Source: Agromyces albus | GTDB lineage: Bacteria > Actinomycetota > Actinomycetes > Actinomycetales > Microbacteriaceae | Reading direction: 5' to 3' | DNA: 64,000 nt | NCBI RefSeq assembly: GCF_030815405.1 | Contig: NZ_JAUSWX010000001.1 | Coordinates: 3,968,001-4,032,000, forward strand | In this document: positions 1 to 7,818 of the stretch, in pieces | Layout of the letters: each line of letters opens with the position of its first letter | Numbering within the stretch: position 1 is the first letter of the stretch | Notes under the pieces: model-generated | What the model was told of the DNA's origin: nothing | The model's database searches: none | What the model saw: only the letters and a program-made list of their open reading frames with translations | Translations under genes and position numbers: made by a program

Positions 1-207
1 GTGCACGACTACGCCGGAGTGCTGCGCCAGGAGTCCTGGCGCTACTCCCCATTCTTCCACGCGATGCTCGAGGCGGGGGTCTCCCTGCCGCCGAGCGTGT
101 TCGAGGCGTGGTTCGTCACGGCAGCGCACGACGAGGCCGCGATCGGCCGCGTGCTCGACGCGCTGCCGGGGGCGGCTCGCGCCGCGGCATCCGCTCGCTC
201 TGCCTGA
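1..207 (+). CDS. hemL: glutamate-1-semialdehyde 2,1-aminomutase, C-terminal fragment
   Basis: This is the last 68 residues of a protein that enters from the left edge; the GTG at base 1 is just an internal valine. The segment [13 protein letters not shown], followed by an [19 protein letters not shown] helix, matches what I remember of the C-terminus of actinobacterial glutamate-1-semialdehyde aminomutase. That PLP enzyme makes 5-aminolevulinate for tetrapyrrole synthesis. The PLP lysine lies outside the window, so the assignment rests on the tail alone. The tail ends in an Ala/Arg/Ser-rich stretch with low constraint. A related class-III aminotransferase is the alternative. Confidence 0.7.
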   Translation: MHDYAGVLRQESWRYSPFFHAMLEAGVSLPPSVFEAWFVTAAHDEAAIGRVLDALPGAARAAASARSA

Positions 208-338
208 TCGGGCCTGCGGCATCCGCTCATTGGAAGTAACCAGTTGAGATGGTGCCGCGAGGAATCGTGCATGAATCGTTTGCGGGTTTGTCGGGCATCG
301 ACACCACGGCGGGCCGTCGACTCGGGCAGGATGGAACC

Positions 339-734
339 ATGGCCCACCTCCGCGTGCACACCGACCGGATCGAGGTTCACCTCACTCCGGCCGAGAAGTC
401 GCTCGCGCTGCGCGCCGATGACATCGTGGTGCAGCGTGACGACATCAAGTCGGCCACGATCACCGACGACCCGTGGATCTGGATCCGCGGCATCCGCGTG
501 CGCGGCTCGGCGATTCCGCTCGTCGTCGCGGTGGGTGTCTGGAAATACCACGGCGGCAGCGATTTCGTGATCGCCAAGGGCAAGCGGCCCGCCGTCGTCA
601 TCGAGCTCGCCGCAGGCGAGTTCACGCGGCTCATCGTGAGCACCAATCACGCCGGTGCGCTCATCGACCGGCTGAAGCTCAACTCGCCGCCGTCGGCAGC
701 ACCCGCCGCCGAATCCGACGCCGAATCCGACTGA
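339..734 (+). CDS. hypothetical protein, small beta-rich (PH-like) domain
   Basis: A 131-residue soluble protein that I cannot assign to a named family. It starts at the ATG at 339; an upstream in-frame start at 249 lacks a ribosome site. The body alternates short charged turns with beta-strand-like segments (IKSATITDDPWIWI, IPLVVAVGVWKYHGG, RPAVVIELAAGEF) and ends with a helix, the pattern of small PH-like domains in actinobacterial hypothetical proteins. The last 20 residues are Ser/Ala/Glu/Asp-rich and probably disordered. There is no signal peptide or membrane segment. It stands alone between hemL and a convergent membrane gene. Confidence 0.6.
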   Translation: MAHLRVHTDRIEVHLTPAEKSLALRADDIVVQRDDIKSATITDDPWIWIRGIRVRGSAIPLVVAVGVWKYHGGSDFVIAKGKRPAVVIELAAGEFTRLIVSTNHAGALIDRLKLNSPPSAAPAAESDAESD

Positions 735-770
735 GCCGGCGCGTCGGCGCCCGCACGGCGGCCATCCGGC

Positions 771-1151
771 TCAGGCGAAGAGGAACAGCACGAAGCCGAT
801 GAGCGGCAGCGTGCCCTGGATGAGCGCGGGCTTCAGGTAGCCGCGCCCGGTCGTGATGAGCACCGCAGCGGCGAGCACCATGCACCCTGTCGTGAAGAGC
901 ACGAGCGCTTTCCCGACCGAGTCGGCTCCCGTCCAGAACAGGATGAGGCCGAGGGCCGCGCCGAGTCCGAGGAACAGGTTGTAGAAGCCCTGGTTGTAGG
1001 CCATGGGCTTCGTCACATCGGCGCTCGCCTGGTCGGCGACGCCGAACCGCTTCCACGTGGCGGGCTTCGCCCACAGCACGCTCTCGAGCAGGAAGATGTA
1101 GCCGTGCAGGAGCGCGGCGAGGGCGACGATGATGCTCGCGATGACGGCCAT
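771..1151 (-). CDS. DUF1304-type small membrane protein
   Basis: A 126-residue integral membrane protein with about four hydrophobic segments (near residues 1-25, 47-68, 75-97 and 105-126). The motifs GYIFLLESVLW near the N-terminus and AYNQGFYNLFLGLGA in the second helix are typical of the DUF1304 family, whose function is unknown. Start at 1151: a TACGAT hexamer sits exactly 6 nt upstream of the ATG, suggesting a leaderless transcript. A longer frame to 1346 is rejected because its extra N-terminus is Arg-rich shadow sequence. It is convergent with the gene ending at 734 and monocistronic. Confidence 0.8.
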   Translation of the reverse strand: MAVIASIIVALAALLHGYIFLLESVLWAKPATWKRFGVADQASADVTKPMAYNQGFYNLFLGLGAALGLILFWTGADSVGKALVLFTTGCMVLAAAVLITTGRGYLKPALIQGTLPLIGFVLFLFA

Positions 1152-1272
1152 GCCGCGATCGTACGAGCGGCCCGATGCACTACTCCGGAGATACCGTGTG
1201 ACACGCCGCGCGACTCGGTCGGCTCGCCGGCGCATCGGTGCGCGTCTCCGGAGTTGTGACGTCATCCGACGA

Positions 1273-1905
1273 TCACGCCGCGAATCGCCGCGCGGCCGCC
1301 ACGGTCGCGTCGATCGCCGTGCGGCGCGTGCCCTCGACATCGGCATTGACGACGGTCGGCCCGTACCGCACCTCGTGCACGTCGGCGATGCCGATGAACT
1401 CCAGCCAATCGCGGAAGAAGGTGGTCGTGAAGTCGGCGCCGAACGACGGAGGCCGCCCGTCGGCGTACACGCCGCTCGTGTAGACCACGAACGCCCGCTT
1501 TCCCTGCAGGAGGCCGCGGTAGCCGCGGTCGGGATCGAAGGCGAAGGTCCAGCCGGGCTGGGTGATCACGTCGACGAGCTGCTTCAGGGCGTACGGTACG
1601 CCGGCGTTCCAGAAGGGCACGTTGAAGACGTAGACGTCGGCCGCGGCGAACCGATCGAACACGGCGCGTGCATCCTCCCACGCACGGCGTTCCGCGACCG
1701 TCTGGTCCTGCCTGGCGAAGACCGCCATCTTCGCACCTGCAGCTACGGTGCCGAACTCTGGAAGCGATCCGTCGAAGACATCGAGCCGGTCGACGGTCAG
1801 GCCGTCGTCGGCCTCCTCGAGCTCGGTGATGAAGCGGGTGGCCAGCTCGAGCGAGCGGCTCGCGTCGCCACGGGCGGATGCGTTGACGTGCAGCAGGTGG
1901 GTCAT
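1273..1905 (-). CDS. azoR: FMN-dependent NADH-azoreductase (AzoR-like)
   Basis: A 210-residue flavodoxin-fold quinone/azo reductase. It carries the N-terminal flavin-phosphate loop (LLHVNASARGDASRS) and the family motif FNVPFWNAGVPYALKQLVD near residues 95-113, which shapes the FMN pocket. AzoR proteins use NADH for two-electron reduction of quinones and azo dyes and protect cells from electrophilic quinones. The start at 1905 follows an AAGGAA ribosome site. It is divergent from an HxlR regulator at 2074, with a perfect palindrome between them. The pairing resembles YodB control of azoR1 in Bacillus subtilis, so quinone-inducible expression is the natural inference. Confidence 0.88.
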   Translation of the reverse strand: MTHLLHVNASARGDASRSLELATRFITELEEADDGLTVDRLDVFDGSLPEFGTVAAGAKMAVFARQDQTVAERRAWEDARAVFDRFAAADVYVFNVPFWNAGVPYALKQLVDVITQPGWTFAFDPDRGYRGLLQGKRAFVVYTSGVYADGRPPSFGADFTTTFFRDWLEFIGIADVHEVRYGPTVVNADVEGTRRTAIDATVAAARRFAA

Positions 1906-2011
1906 GGGTTCCTTCGGCTGAGGGATGTCGGGCAGTCGGGCCGCGAGGCCGGAATGGATGTGGCTGCGCGGCGGTTTCGATACTCACAGCGCTGCGGCAT
2001 CCGGAACAGCA

Positions 2012-2027
2012 GGCACTTCGAAGTGCC
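2012..2027. promoter_or_regulatory. candidate HxlR operator, 16-bp perfect palindrome
   Basis: GGCACTTCGAAGTGCC is a perfect inverted repeat in the 168-bp divergent gap between azoR and the HxlR gene. A partial copy of one half, GAAGGTGCC, follows about 10 bp later. The position, between both start codons, suits a site controlling both genes. The assignment is inferred from symmetry and location only. Confidence 0.5.
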
Positions 2028-2073
2028 GTGGGGTGGTGAAGGTGCCGACCCCGACCGAGATCATGGAGGACGA

Positions 2074-2463
2074 GTGACCCTCACCGCCGACCAGAGGCGC
2101 GCCGTCGCGAAAGACGCCTACGCCGACTACCTGGCCGAGTGTCCCTCGCGCCAGGTGCTCGAGATCCTCGCCACGAAGTGGACGACGCTCGTGCTGCTCC
2201 AACTGTCGGAACAGCCGCTGCGCCACTCCGAGCTGCGCGCACGGATACCCGGTGCCAGCCAGAAGATGCTCACCGAGACGCTGCGGCTGCTCGAGCGCGA
2301 CGGCATCGTCGGTCGCGAGGTGAAGCAGGTGTTCCCGGCGCACGTCGAGTACTCGCTCAGCGCGCTGGGCGAGAGCCTGATGCCGATCGTGTGGCACATG
2401 AAGGACTGGGCCGACGCGAACATGGCCGAGGTGAAGCACCGCCGGATGATCAGCGCCTCATGA
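2074..2463 (+). CDS. HxlR-family winged-helix transcriptional regulator
   Basis: A 129-residue HxlR/DUF24 regulator. The winged helix runs from about residue 25 to 110, with the recognisable CPSRQVLEILATKWTTLVL start, the LRHSELRARIPGASQKMLTETLRLLERDGI helix-turn-helix, and YSLSALGESLMPIV after the wing. Cys23 occupies the position of the redox-sensing N-terminal cysteine of YodB/HypR-type members. The GTG start at 2074 is preceded by GGAGGA 4 nt upstream. The gene ends in a TCATGA shared with the convergent gene, so the two coding regions overlap by 6 bp. Probable repressor of the divergent azoR. Confidence 0.88.
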   Translation: MTLTADQRRAVAKDAYADYLAECPSRQVLEILATKWTTLVLLQLSEQPLRHSELRARIPGASQKMLTETLRLLERDGIVGREVKQVFPAHVEYSLSALGESLMPIVWHMKDWADANMAEVKHRRMISAS

Positions 2464-3579
2464 GCTCCGCTCGACCGTGACGGGCAGGCCGAGGAATCGT
2501 TCGAGCTCGGCGACGGATGCCGCGAGCGAGCGCTCCTCGGCAGGCGAGAACGTGCGCCATGGCACGATGCGCACCACCGCACGCTTCGCGTTCACGACCG
2601 GCGCCCACCGGCCGCACATGACCCCGCCGATCATGAGCGCGTGCAGCGGGAACTCCGCGCCCACGGGGGCCGGGCGCTCCGGCGACTGGAGGTACGCGCG
2701 TGGCGCCGCGTAACCCATGATGTATTCGTCGTAGGCCTGCAGCAGGTCGACGCGGTCGGTGTCGCTCTCGGTCGCCGAGGCTGCCGCCGCGGCATCCGGC
2801 ACCGCCGAGGCATCCAGCCAGTGGGTCTCACCGTCGACCTCGACCGTCGTGATGCGACCGTCGCTCCGGTCGGCGGCGTCGGCGAACGCCTGTCGTGCGT
2901 CGCCGAGCGTGAAGCCCGACCAGGCCGCGAAGTCGCGCTCGTTCGCCGGTCCGCGTGAGCCGATGAAGCGCTCGGCGAGCTCGGCGAGCGCCTCGTCGCG
3001 CGGCTTCGGCGCCGAGGCCGGCACTCGCTCGTCGAACGCCGCGTAGGTGCGCTGCCTGCCGACGTTCGCGCCGCTGATCGCCACGCGTTCGAGCTCGGCG
3101 AGCATGAGCAGGTAGCCGAAGGCGAGGCCCGCCATGGGCGACCCGGCCTCGTCGAGCGCCGCCGTCAGTTGCGCCCGGGTGCGGTGTCCGCCTTCGAGGG
3201 CGCGCGCCACGACGTCGAGGCCGCGAGCGGCCGCTTCACCCTCGAGACCGACACGGCGGTAGTACGTCGCGTTCAGCCGATGCACGCGCTCTGCCGAGAG
3301 CTCGAGCAACCACCTGGCATCCGAGGGGCTCACGAAATGCCACGTCGGGCGCAGCACGTGCGTGCGCAGGATCTCGCCGCGGTCGATCGAGGCGGCGACG
3401 GATGCCGCGTCGGGGCGGTGCTCGGAGCGCACGCGCGCTGCGAGGCCCCACTGGGCCGGCACGAACTCCTGCGACTGCACGGCGACGAAACGCTCGACGA
3501 CCTCGGGCGCCGAGGCGGCAACCGGCTCGCGCACTCCTTGCACGCGGAGCCGCAGCTGCCGGAGCGTTGCCAGATCCAC
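2458..3579 (-). CDS. AlkZ-like winged-helix DNA glycosylase (HTH_42/COG3214)
   Basis: A 373-residue winged-helix protein of the AlkZ/YcaQ superfamily (PF06224), whose known members excise bulky alkylated bases or unhook interstrand crosslinks. The N-terminal segment FVAVQSQEF places Gln35-Ser-Gln37 where AlkZ has its catalytic Q-x-Q; RPTWHFVSPSDARWLLEL follows, and the C-terminal half carries DRVDLLQAYDEYIMGY and a GRWAP strand as in the family. The GTG start at 3579 is the only good start and lies 2 bp after the permease stop, so the gene is the third in an operon with an ABC exporter. Many homologues are annotated only as DNA-binding proteins, so glycosylase activity is inferred. Confidence 0.8.
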   Translation of the reverse strand: MDLATLRQLRLRVQGVREPVAASAPEVVERFVAVQSQEFVPAQWGLAARVRSEHRPDAASVAASIDRGEILRTHVLRPTWHFVSPSDARWLLELSAERVHRLNATYYRRVGLEGEAAARGLDVVARALEGGHRTRAQLTAALDEAGSPMAGLAFGYLLMLAELERVAISGANVGRQRTYAAFDERVPASAPKPRDEALAELAERFIGSRGPANERDFAAWSGFTLGDARQAFADAADRSDGRITTVEVDGETHWLDASAVPDAAAAASATESDTDRVDLLQAYDEYIMGYAAPRAYLQSPERPAPVGAEFPLHALMIGGVMCGRWAPVVNAKRAVVRIVPWRTFSPAEERSLAASVAELERFLGLPVTVERSS

Positions 3580-3581
3580 GC

Positions 3582-4412
3582 CTACGACACGTCCCCTCGC
3601 CAGGTGGTCGCCGCCCCGATGAACGTCGCGACGACGGCGATGCCGAGCAGTACGAGACCGCCCTGCCACCACTCGAGCGTCGCCGCGGTGCCGAGCGAGG
3701 CGATGTTGTAGAACGACGCCCCGACGAGGGCGTCGCTGGCGGCACCCGGCAGGAACTTGCCGATGTTCGCGGTGACGTCGTTGAGCGAGGCCGTGAACCG
3801 CAGGATCGGCTCGACGAACTGGGTGAACGCGATGACGATGACGATCGCGGCGACCTGGTTGGGCACGAGCGCGCCGAGCCCGACGCCGATCGCACCCCAG
3901 AGCGCCATCGCGAGTACGCCGCGTCCGATGAGCGCCCACGTGTCGGCGTCGTCGAGACCCGTGTCGAGGCCGAAGCCAGCGAGGGCCGCGGCCCCGGTGC
4001 CGACCGAGACGGCGAACGCGATCACGCCGAGCCCTGCACCCATCGCGAGCTGCGAGAGGAACTTCGCGGTGAGCACGGTGGTGCGGTGCGGCTCGGCGAG
4101 GAACGTGGGCGTGAGGGTCTTGTGCCGGAACTCGCCCGTGACGGCGAGGGCGCCGAGGAGCACCGGGAAGACGTAGCCGATCGACGTTGCGAAGCTGTAG
4201 ACGAGCGGGGCGATGTCGAGTCCCGACGGGATGGTGGTGCCGCCGCCGGCGGAGGCCGCGGCATCCGGATTCTCACTCGCCCAGCCGAGGAAGGCGCCGA
4301 ACCCGCCCGACATGAGGGCCACATAGCCGGCGAGCAGGAGGGCGAGCAGCCACCACATGCGAGTGGTGAAGACCTTCTGGAACTCTGAGGCGATCGCGCG
4401 GAGGAACGGCAT
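3582..4412 (-). CDS. ABC-2 type transporter permease
   Basis: A 276-residue membrane protein with about six hydrophobic spans. The opening MPFLRAIASEFQKVFTTRMWW is a typical ABC-2 permease N-terminus, and the segment LAVTGEFRHKTLTPTFL carries the conserved GEFRHKTLTPT motif of the actinobacterial multidrug-export family. The ATG directly abuts the stop of the upstream ATPase gene (no intervening base), so they are translationally coupled. The downstream AlkZ-like gene begins 2 bp after this stop. The likely role is the membrane subunit of a drug or lipid exporter; the substrate is unknown. Confidence 0.85.
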   Translation of the reverse strand: MPFLRAIASEFQKVFTTRMWWLLALLLAGYVALMSGGFGAFLGWASENPDAAASAGGGTTIPSGLDIAPLVYSFATSIGYVFPVLLGALAVTGEFRHKTLTPTFLAEPHRTTVLTAKFLSQLAMGAGLGVIAFAVSVGTGAAALAGFGLDTGLDDADTWALIGRGVLAMALWGAIGVGLGALVPNQVAAIVIVIAFTQFVEPILRFTASLNDVTANIGKFLPGAASDALVGASFYNIASLGTAATLEWWQGGLVLLGIAVVATFIGAATTWRGDVS

Positions 4413-5309
4413 CTACTGTTCACCCCCGCCGACGAGCGAGAGGAACGACTCTTCGAGCCCCGATTTCAACCGGTGCAGGGTGTTCAGCTCGACGCCGCCG
4501 AGGAACGCCGCGTGGCCGACGCGGCCTGGGTCGGGCTCGTTGACGATGAAGCCGTTGCGACCCTCGGTGTACTCGAGGCCGGCTTCGTCGAGCGCGGCGG
4601 AGAGCGCCTCCCGGTCGGGCGAGTCGGCGATCGTGCGCGGTGCCGCGGCGAGTTCGAGGCTCACGAGCGTGCCACTCTTCACGAGGCGGCCCTTCGAGAT
4701 GATGATGACCTCGTCGACGCTCTGCTGCACCTCGCTCAGGAGGTGCGAGCTCACGAGCACCGTGCGGCCCTCGTGGGCGAGGTTCTGCAGGAAGCCGCGG
4801 ATCCACTTGATGCCCTCGGGGTCGAGGCCGTTGATCGGCTCGTCGAGCACGAACACGCCAGGGTCGCCGAGCAGCGTGTACGCGAGCGCGAGTCGCTGGC
4901 GCATGCCGAGCGAGTAGCCACCGACCCGCCGGTCGGCGAACTCGGTCATGCCCACTTGCTCGAGCACCACCGGAACTCTCGCATTGGAGAGGCCCGTTGC
5001 AGTCGCGTAGACCTTGAGGTGATCGCGAGCCGTGCGCCCCGGATGGAAGTTCGCGTCGAGCGCGGCGCCGACCGTCTCGAGCGGCCGCGGCAGTGCCGAA
5101 TAGGGCGTGCCGCCGAACGTCGCGGTGCCGGCGCTCGGATGCACGAGCCCGAGCAGCACGCGCAGCGTCGTGGTCTTGCCGGCGCCGTTCGGGCCGAGGA
5201 AACCGGTGACCCGGCCGGGTTGCACCGTGAACGTCAGGTCGTCGACCGCGACGACGTGCCCGAAGTGCTTGCTGAGACCGGTGATCTCGATGGGGATGCC
5301 GCTCTGCAT
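4413..5309 (-). CDS. ABC transporter ATP-binding protein (drug-exporter type)
   Basis: A 298-residue cytoplasmic ATPase with Walker A GPNGAGKTT (residues 39-47), signature GYSLGMRQRLALA, Walker B VFVLDEPINGLDP and the H-loop SSHLL. The C-terminal extension of about 80 residues is usual in the ABC-2 exporter (CcmA/DrrA) class. The start at 5309 is fixed by an AGGAGGAG ribosome site 6 bp upstream; a longer frame has no such site. It is the first gene of the operon ATPase, permease, AlkZ-like glycosylase. Confidence 0.9.
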   Translation of the reverse strand: MQSGIPIEITGLSKHFGHVVAVDDLTFTVQPGRVTGFLGPNGAGKTTTLRVLLGLVHPSAGTATFGGTPYSALPRPLETVGAALDANFHPGRTARDHLKVYATATGLSNARVPVVLEQVGMTEFADRRVGGYSLGMRQRLALAYTLLGDPGVFVLDEPINGLDPEGIKWIRGFLQNLAHEGRTVLVSSHLLSEVQQSVDEVIIISKGRLVKSGTLVSLELAAAPRTIADSPDREALSAALDEAGLEYTEGRNGFIVNEPDPGRVGHAAFLGGVELNTLHRLKSGLEESFLSLVGGGEQ

Positions 5310-5503
5310 GCGCTCTCCTCCTGTTGGGGGCGAGCATGGCCGCGCTGGTCGCACCCCCGCACGACCCGACGGCCGGAACCGCCATACGGCTCACCCTAGC
5401 GACCGCGGCCGGTTCGGGGCATCCCTCGCGCGGGGGATTCGCGCATGGGCCCAGATGGGTGGGCCCGTTGGGCGGCCAGGGCGTGCTCCTTTGCAGAACG
5501 CAC

Positions 5504-5535
5504 TTGACCCTCGGGCCGCCCGAGGTCCCAAGATT
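5504..5535 (+). promoter_or_regulatory. MerR-type promoter with dyad in a 20-bp spacer
   Basis: TTGACC (5504-5509) and AAGATT (5530-5535) are separated by exactly 20 bp. The spacer contains the perfect dyad CTCGGG-CCG-CCCGAG (5510-5524). Over-long spacers with an internal dyad are characteristic of promoters untwisted by MerR-family activators. The GTG start of the MerR-VOC gene lies 6 nt after the -10, so the transcript should be leaderless and autoregulated. Confidence 0.6.
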
Positions 5536-5541
5536 GCCTTT

Positions 5542-6258
5542 GTGAGCGAATTGGACGCAATCGGGAAGTTCGGCAGACTTGCGGGACTCTCCATCCACAC
5601 CTTGAGGCACTACGACGACATCGGTCTACTGGTGCCCGCGGATGTGAGCGACGGCGGGCAGCGGAGGTATGACCGCAGCCAACTCGAACGAGCGCGACGA
5701 ATCCGCGCCCTTCGCTGGACCGGGCTTCCCCTCGACGAGATCGCGGTGGTGCTCGACGGCGGAGGCTCCGCCAGGGACGCCCTCGATCGACACCGAGATG
5801 CTCTCCGCCGTCGACAGAGCCGCGACGGCGATGCGATTCAACAAATCACCCGAATGATGGAGGGAAAACCCATGAACAGCACGCTCAACACCGCTCGACC
5901 TGTCCAGATCAAGCTGCTCGTCCGGGACGTGGACGAGGCTGCCGCCTTCTACGCCGACGCGTTCGGCTTCGATTGGCGGACCACGCAGAGAACTGACGAC
6001 GAGGACTTCAACGGCTTCGTCTTCGGTTCCTGGGACCACCCCGACTTCTTCCTGATCCACCTCCAGACGGCGGACCAGCTCGGTGCCGTGGGACCCGCGA
6101 CGTTCGGCATCACCGTCGACGATCTCGACGCTGCGCACGCGCGGGCGATCTCGGCGGGCGCCGAGGAGGTCCGCCCGCCACACGATCTTCAGGGCATGCC
6201 GCGATCGTCCGTGGTCAAGGACCCGGATGGGAACGTCGCGTGGCTCTATCAGGCGTAG
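5542..6258 (+). CDS. MerR-family regulator fused to a VOC (glyoxalase-fold) domain
   Basis: A 238-residue two-domain protein. Residues 1-75 form a MerR DNA-binding head (FGRLAGLSIHTLRHYDDIGLL, then RRYDRSQLERARRIRALRWTG); a short coiled linker follows. Residues from about 115 form a VOC fold (VQIKLLVRDVDEAAAFYADAFGF ... SSVVKDPDGNVAWLYQ). VOC domains bind small hydrophobic drugs or aldehydes, so this is probably a ligand-responsive regulator. The GTG at 5542 is chosen because a MerR-like promoter ends 6 nt upstream. An internal MNSTLNTARPV could start a free VOC product, but no ribosome site supports that better than read-through of the fusion. Confidence 0.8.
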   Translation: MSELDAIGKFGRLAGLSIHTLRHYDDIGLLVPADVSDGGQRRYDRSQLERARRIRALRWTGLPLDEIAVVLDGGGSARDALDRHRDALRRRQSRDGDAIQQITRMMEGKPMNSTLNTARPVQIKLLVRDVDEAAAFYADAFGFDWRTTQRTDDEDFNGFVFGSWDHPDFFLIHLQTADQLGAVGPATFGITVDDLDAAHARAISAGAEEVRPPHDLQGMPRSSVVKDPDGNVAWLYQA

Positions 6259-6403
6259 GGCGAGTCTCGTGAACATTTGCTCCGGGTTCGCATCATGACG
6301 GCGTTAAGGTAGGTGCGATCGGGGCGCCGATGGGAAATGGCGCCGGCAATCGTCTGAGTACGGTCCGGTGAACGCGGGGCGCGCATCAAGGGAGAGCAAC
6401 GAG

Positions 6404-6985
6404 ATGAGACCACTTCGATACTCGATCAACGTCACGCTCGACGGCTGCTGCCATCACGAGGCAGGGCTCCCCCCGGACGAGGAGTCGATGCGCTACTGGA
6501 CCGCTGAGATGGAGCGAGCCGATGCCCTGCTATTCGGCCGGGTGACCTACGAGATGATGGAGTCGGCGTGGCGGAAGCCGGCCACGGGCACGTGGCCTGA
6601 CTGGATGGATGAGTGGGAGATCCCGTTCGCCGAGACCATCGACCGGGCGAAGAAGTACGTCGTGTCGAGCACGCTGAGCGGGGTCGATTGGAATGCCGAG
6701 CTGGTGCGAGGTGACTTGGGACCAGCGGTTCAACGGCTCAAGCAGGAGTCAGGCGAGGGCCTGTGGGTGGGTGGCGTGACGCTCCCCCTGGCGTTGGCAG
6801 ATCTGGGACTGATCGACGAGTACGAGTTCGTTGTGCAGCCGGTCCTTGCCGGACACGGGCCGACGTTGCTCGCCGGCCTGCGCGAGCGCATCCAGCTCGA
6901 GCTCGTGGACCGCAATGAGTTCCGGTCGGGCGCGGTCGCCGTGCGATACCGGCCCACGCGAGTTACGGCTGCTGTGCTGCCCTAG
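6404..6985 (+). CDS. dihydrofolate reductase-family (RibD C-terminal-like) protein
   Basis: A 193-residue RibD_C/DHFR-fold protein, a large actinobacterial family with mostly unknown substrates. It opens with a beta strand and loop, LRYSINVTLDGC, where related proteins have the motif S-x-DG. ADALLFGRVTYEMMES and LWVGGVTLPLALADLGLIDEY are diagnostic NADPH-site and dimer-region segments. The ATG at 6404 follows GGAGAG at a good distance. The last codon TAG lies in CTAG, which is also the stop of the convergent gene. Confidence 0.82.
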   Translation: MRPLRYSINVTLDGCCHHEAGLPPDEESMRYWTAEMERADALLFGRVTYEMMESAWRKPATGTWPDWMDEWEIPFAETIDRAKKYVVSSTLSGVDWNAELVRGDLGPAVQRLKQESGEGLWVGGVTLPLALADLGLIDEYEFVVQPVLAGHGPTLLAGLRERIQLELVDRNEFRSGAVAVRYRPTRVTAAVLP

Positions 6986-7755
6986 TTGAGCGCGCGGATG
7001 CCGCTGGGCAGCACGCCCCCGGCATAGAGTTCGGCCGCGAGGTCCTGCAGGGCACCGAGCGCGACACGCTGCGTGGTGGGGCCGTACGACAACCGGGCGA
7101 TGCCGAGCTCGGCGAGCCTCGCGGGAGTCGGGACGCCGGGCAGGCCGATGAGGCTCACTCGGTACGCACCGATGCCGTCGACGAGTTCGACCACCTCGTC
7201 TTCGCCGAAGATGCCGGGAACGAACACGCACGTCGCGCCCGCGTCGAGATAGGCGCGGCCGCGCTCGATCGCGTCGGCGATCCACACGTCTCGGGGGCGG
7301 TCACTGCCGCGGAGGAACGCGTCGGTGCGAGCGTTCAGTGCGAAGGGCACGCCCTCGGCGTCGGCGGCGGCGACCGCTCCCTCGACGGCGGCGACCGACT
7401 CGGCGAGCGGCTTGAGCTCGTCTTCGAGGTTCGCTCCCGCGATGCCCTCGCCGATCGCGCGGCGCACAGTCTCGGCGGGGTCGCCGTAGCCGGCTTCGAG
7501 GTCGGCGCTCACGGGCACGTCGACGGCCCGGGCGATGCGGCCCGCCATGTCGAGCATGATTTCGACCGGGATCTGTTCGCCGTCGGGGTAGCCGAACGTC
7601 GACGCGATCGAGTGGCTCGCCGTGGCGAGAGCGCGGGTCTCGGGGAGGCTGGCGACGGCTTTCGCGCTCACGACGTCCCACACGTTCACCACCTGGAGGA
7701 GCTCGGGGGCGGTGTGCAGGCGGCGAAGTTCGGCGGCGGTATCGGCGAGAGTCAT
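6982..7755 (-). CDS. isocitrate lyase/phosphoenolpyruvate mutase-family protein
   Basis: A 257-residue TIM-barrel protein of the ICL/PEPM superfamily. Recognisable parts are VVNVWDVVSAKAV, the metal-site strand VPVSADLEAGYGDPAETV, the NLEDEL strand and NARTDAFLRG. It lacks the KRCGH loop of PrpB, so it is not a methylisocitrate lyase. The family includes oxaloacetate hydrolases and carboxyPEP-type enzymes; the substrate here is unknown. The start at 7755 has a TAGGCT hexamer 6 nt upstream, consistent with a leaderless mRNA. It overlaps the convergent DHFR-like gene by 4 bp. Confidence 0.82.
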   Translation of the reverse strand: MTLADTAAELRRLHTAPELLQVVNVWDVVSAKAVASLPETRALATASHSIASTFGYPDGEQIPVEIMLDMAGRIARAVDVPVSADLEAGYGDPAETVRRAIGEGIAGANLEDELKPLAESVAAVEGAVAAADAEGVPFALNARTDAFLRGSDRPRDVWIADAIERGRAYLDAGATCVFVPGIFGEDEVVELVDGIGAYRVSLIGLPGVPTPARLAELGIARLSYGPTTQRVALGALQDLAAELYAGGVLPSGIRALN

Positions 7756-7818
7756 CCGTTCAGCCTATGGGCGCTCAGCCGATGATTCACTCGACCTCTG
7801 GGCTTTCAGCCTTGACTC

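Noticed and set aside
3402..4388. Long open frame on the plus strand opposite the AlkZ/permease genes
   Set aside because: High-GC shadow: Arg/Glu/Ala-rich, no family motif, no ribosome site, and antisense to two clearly real genes.
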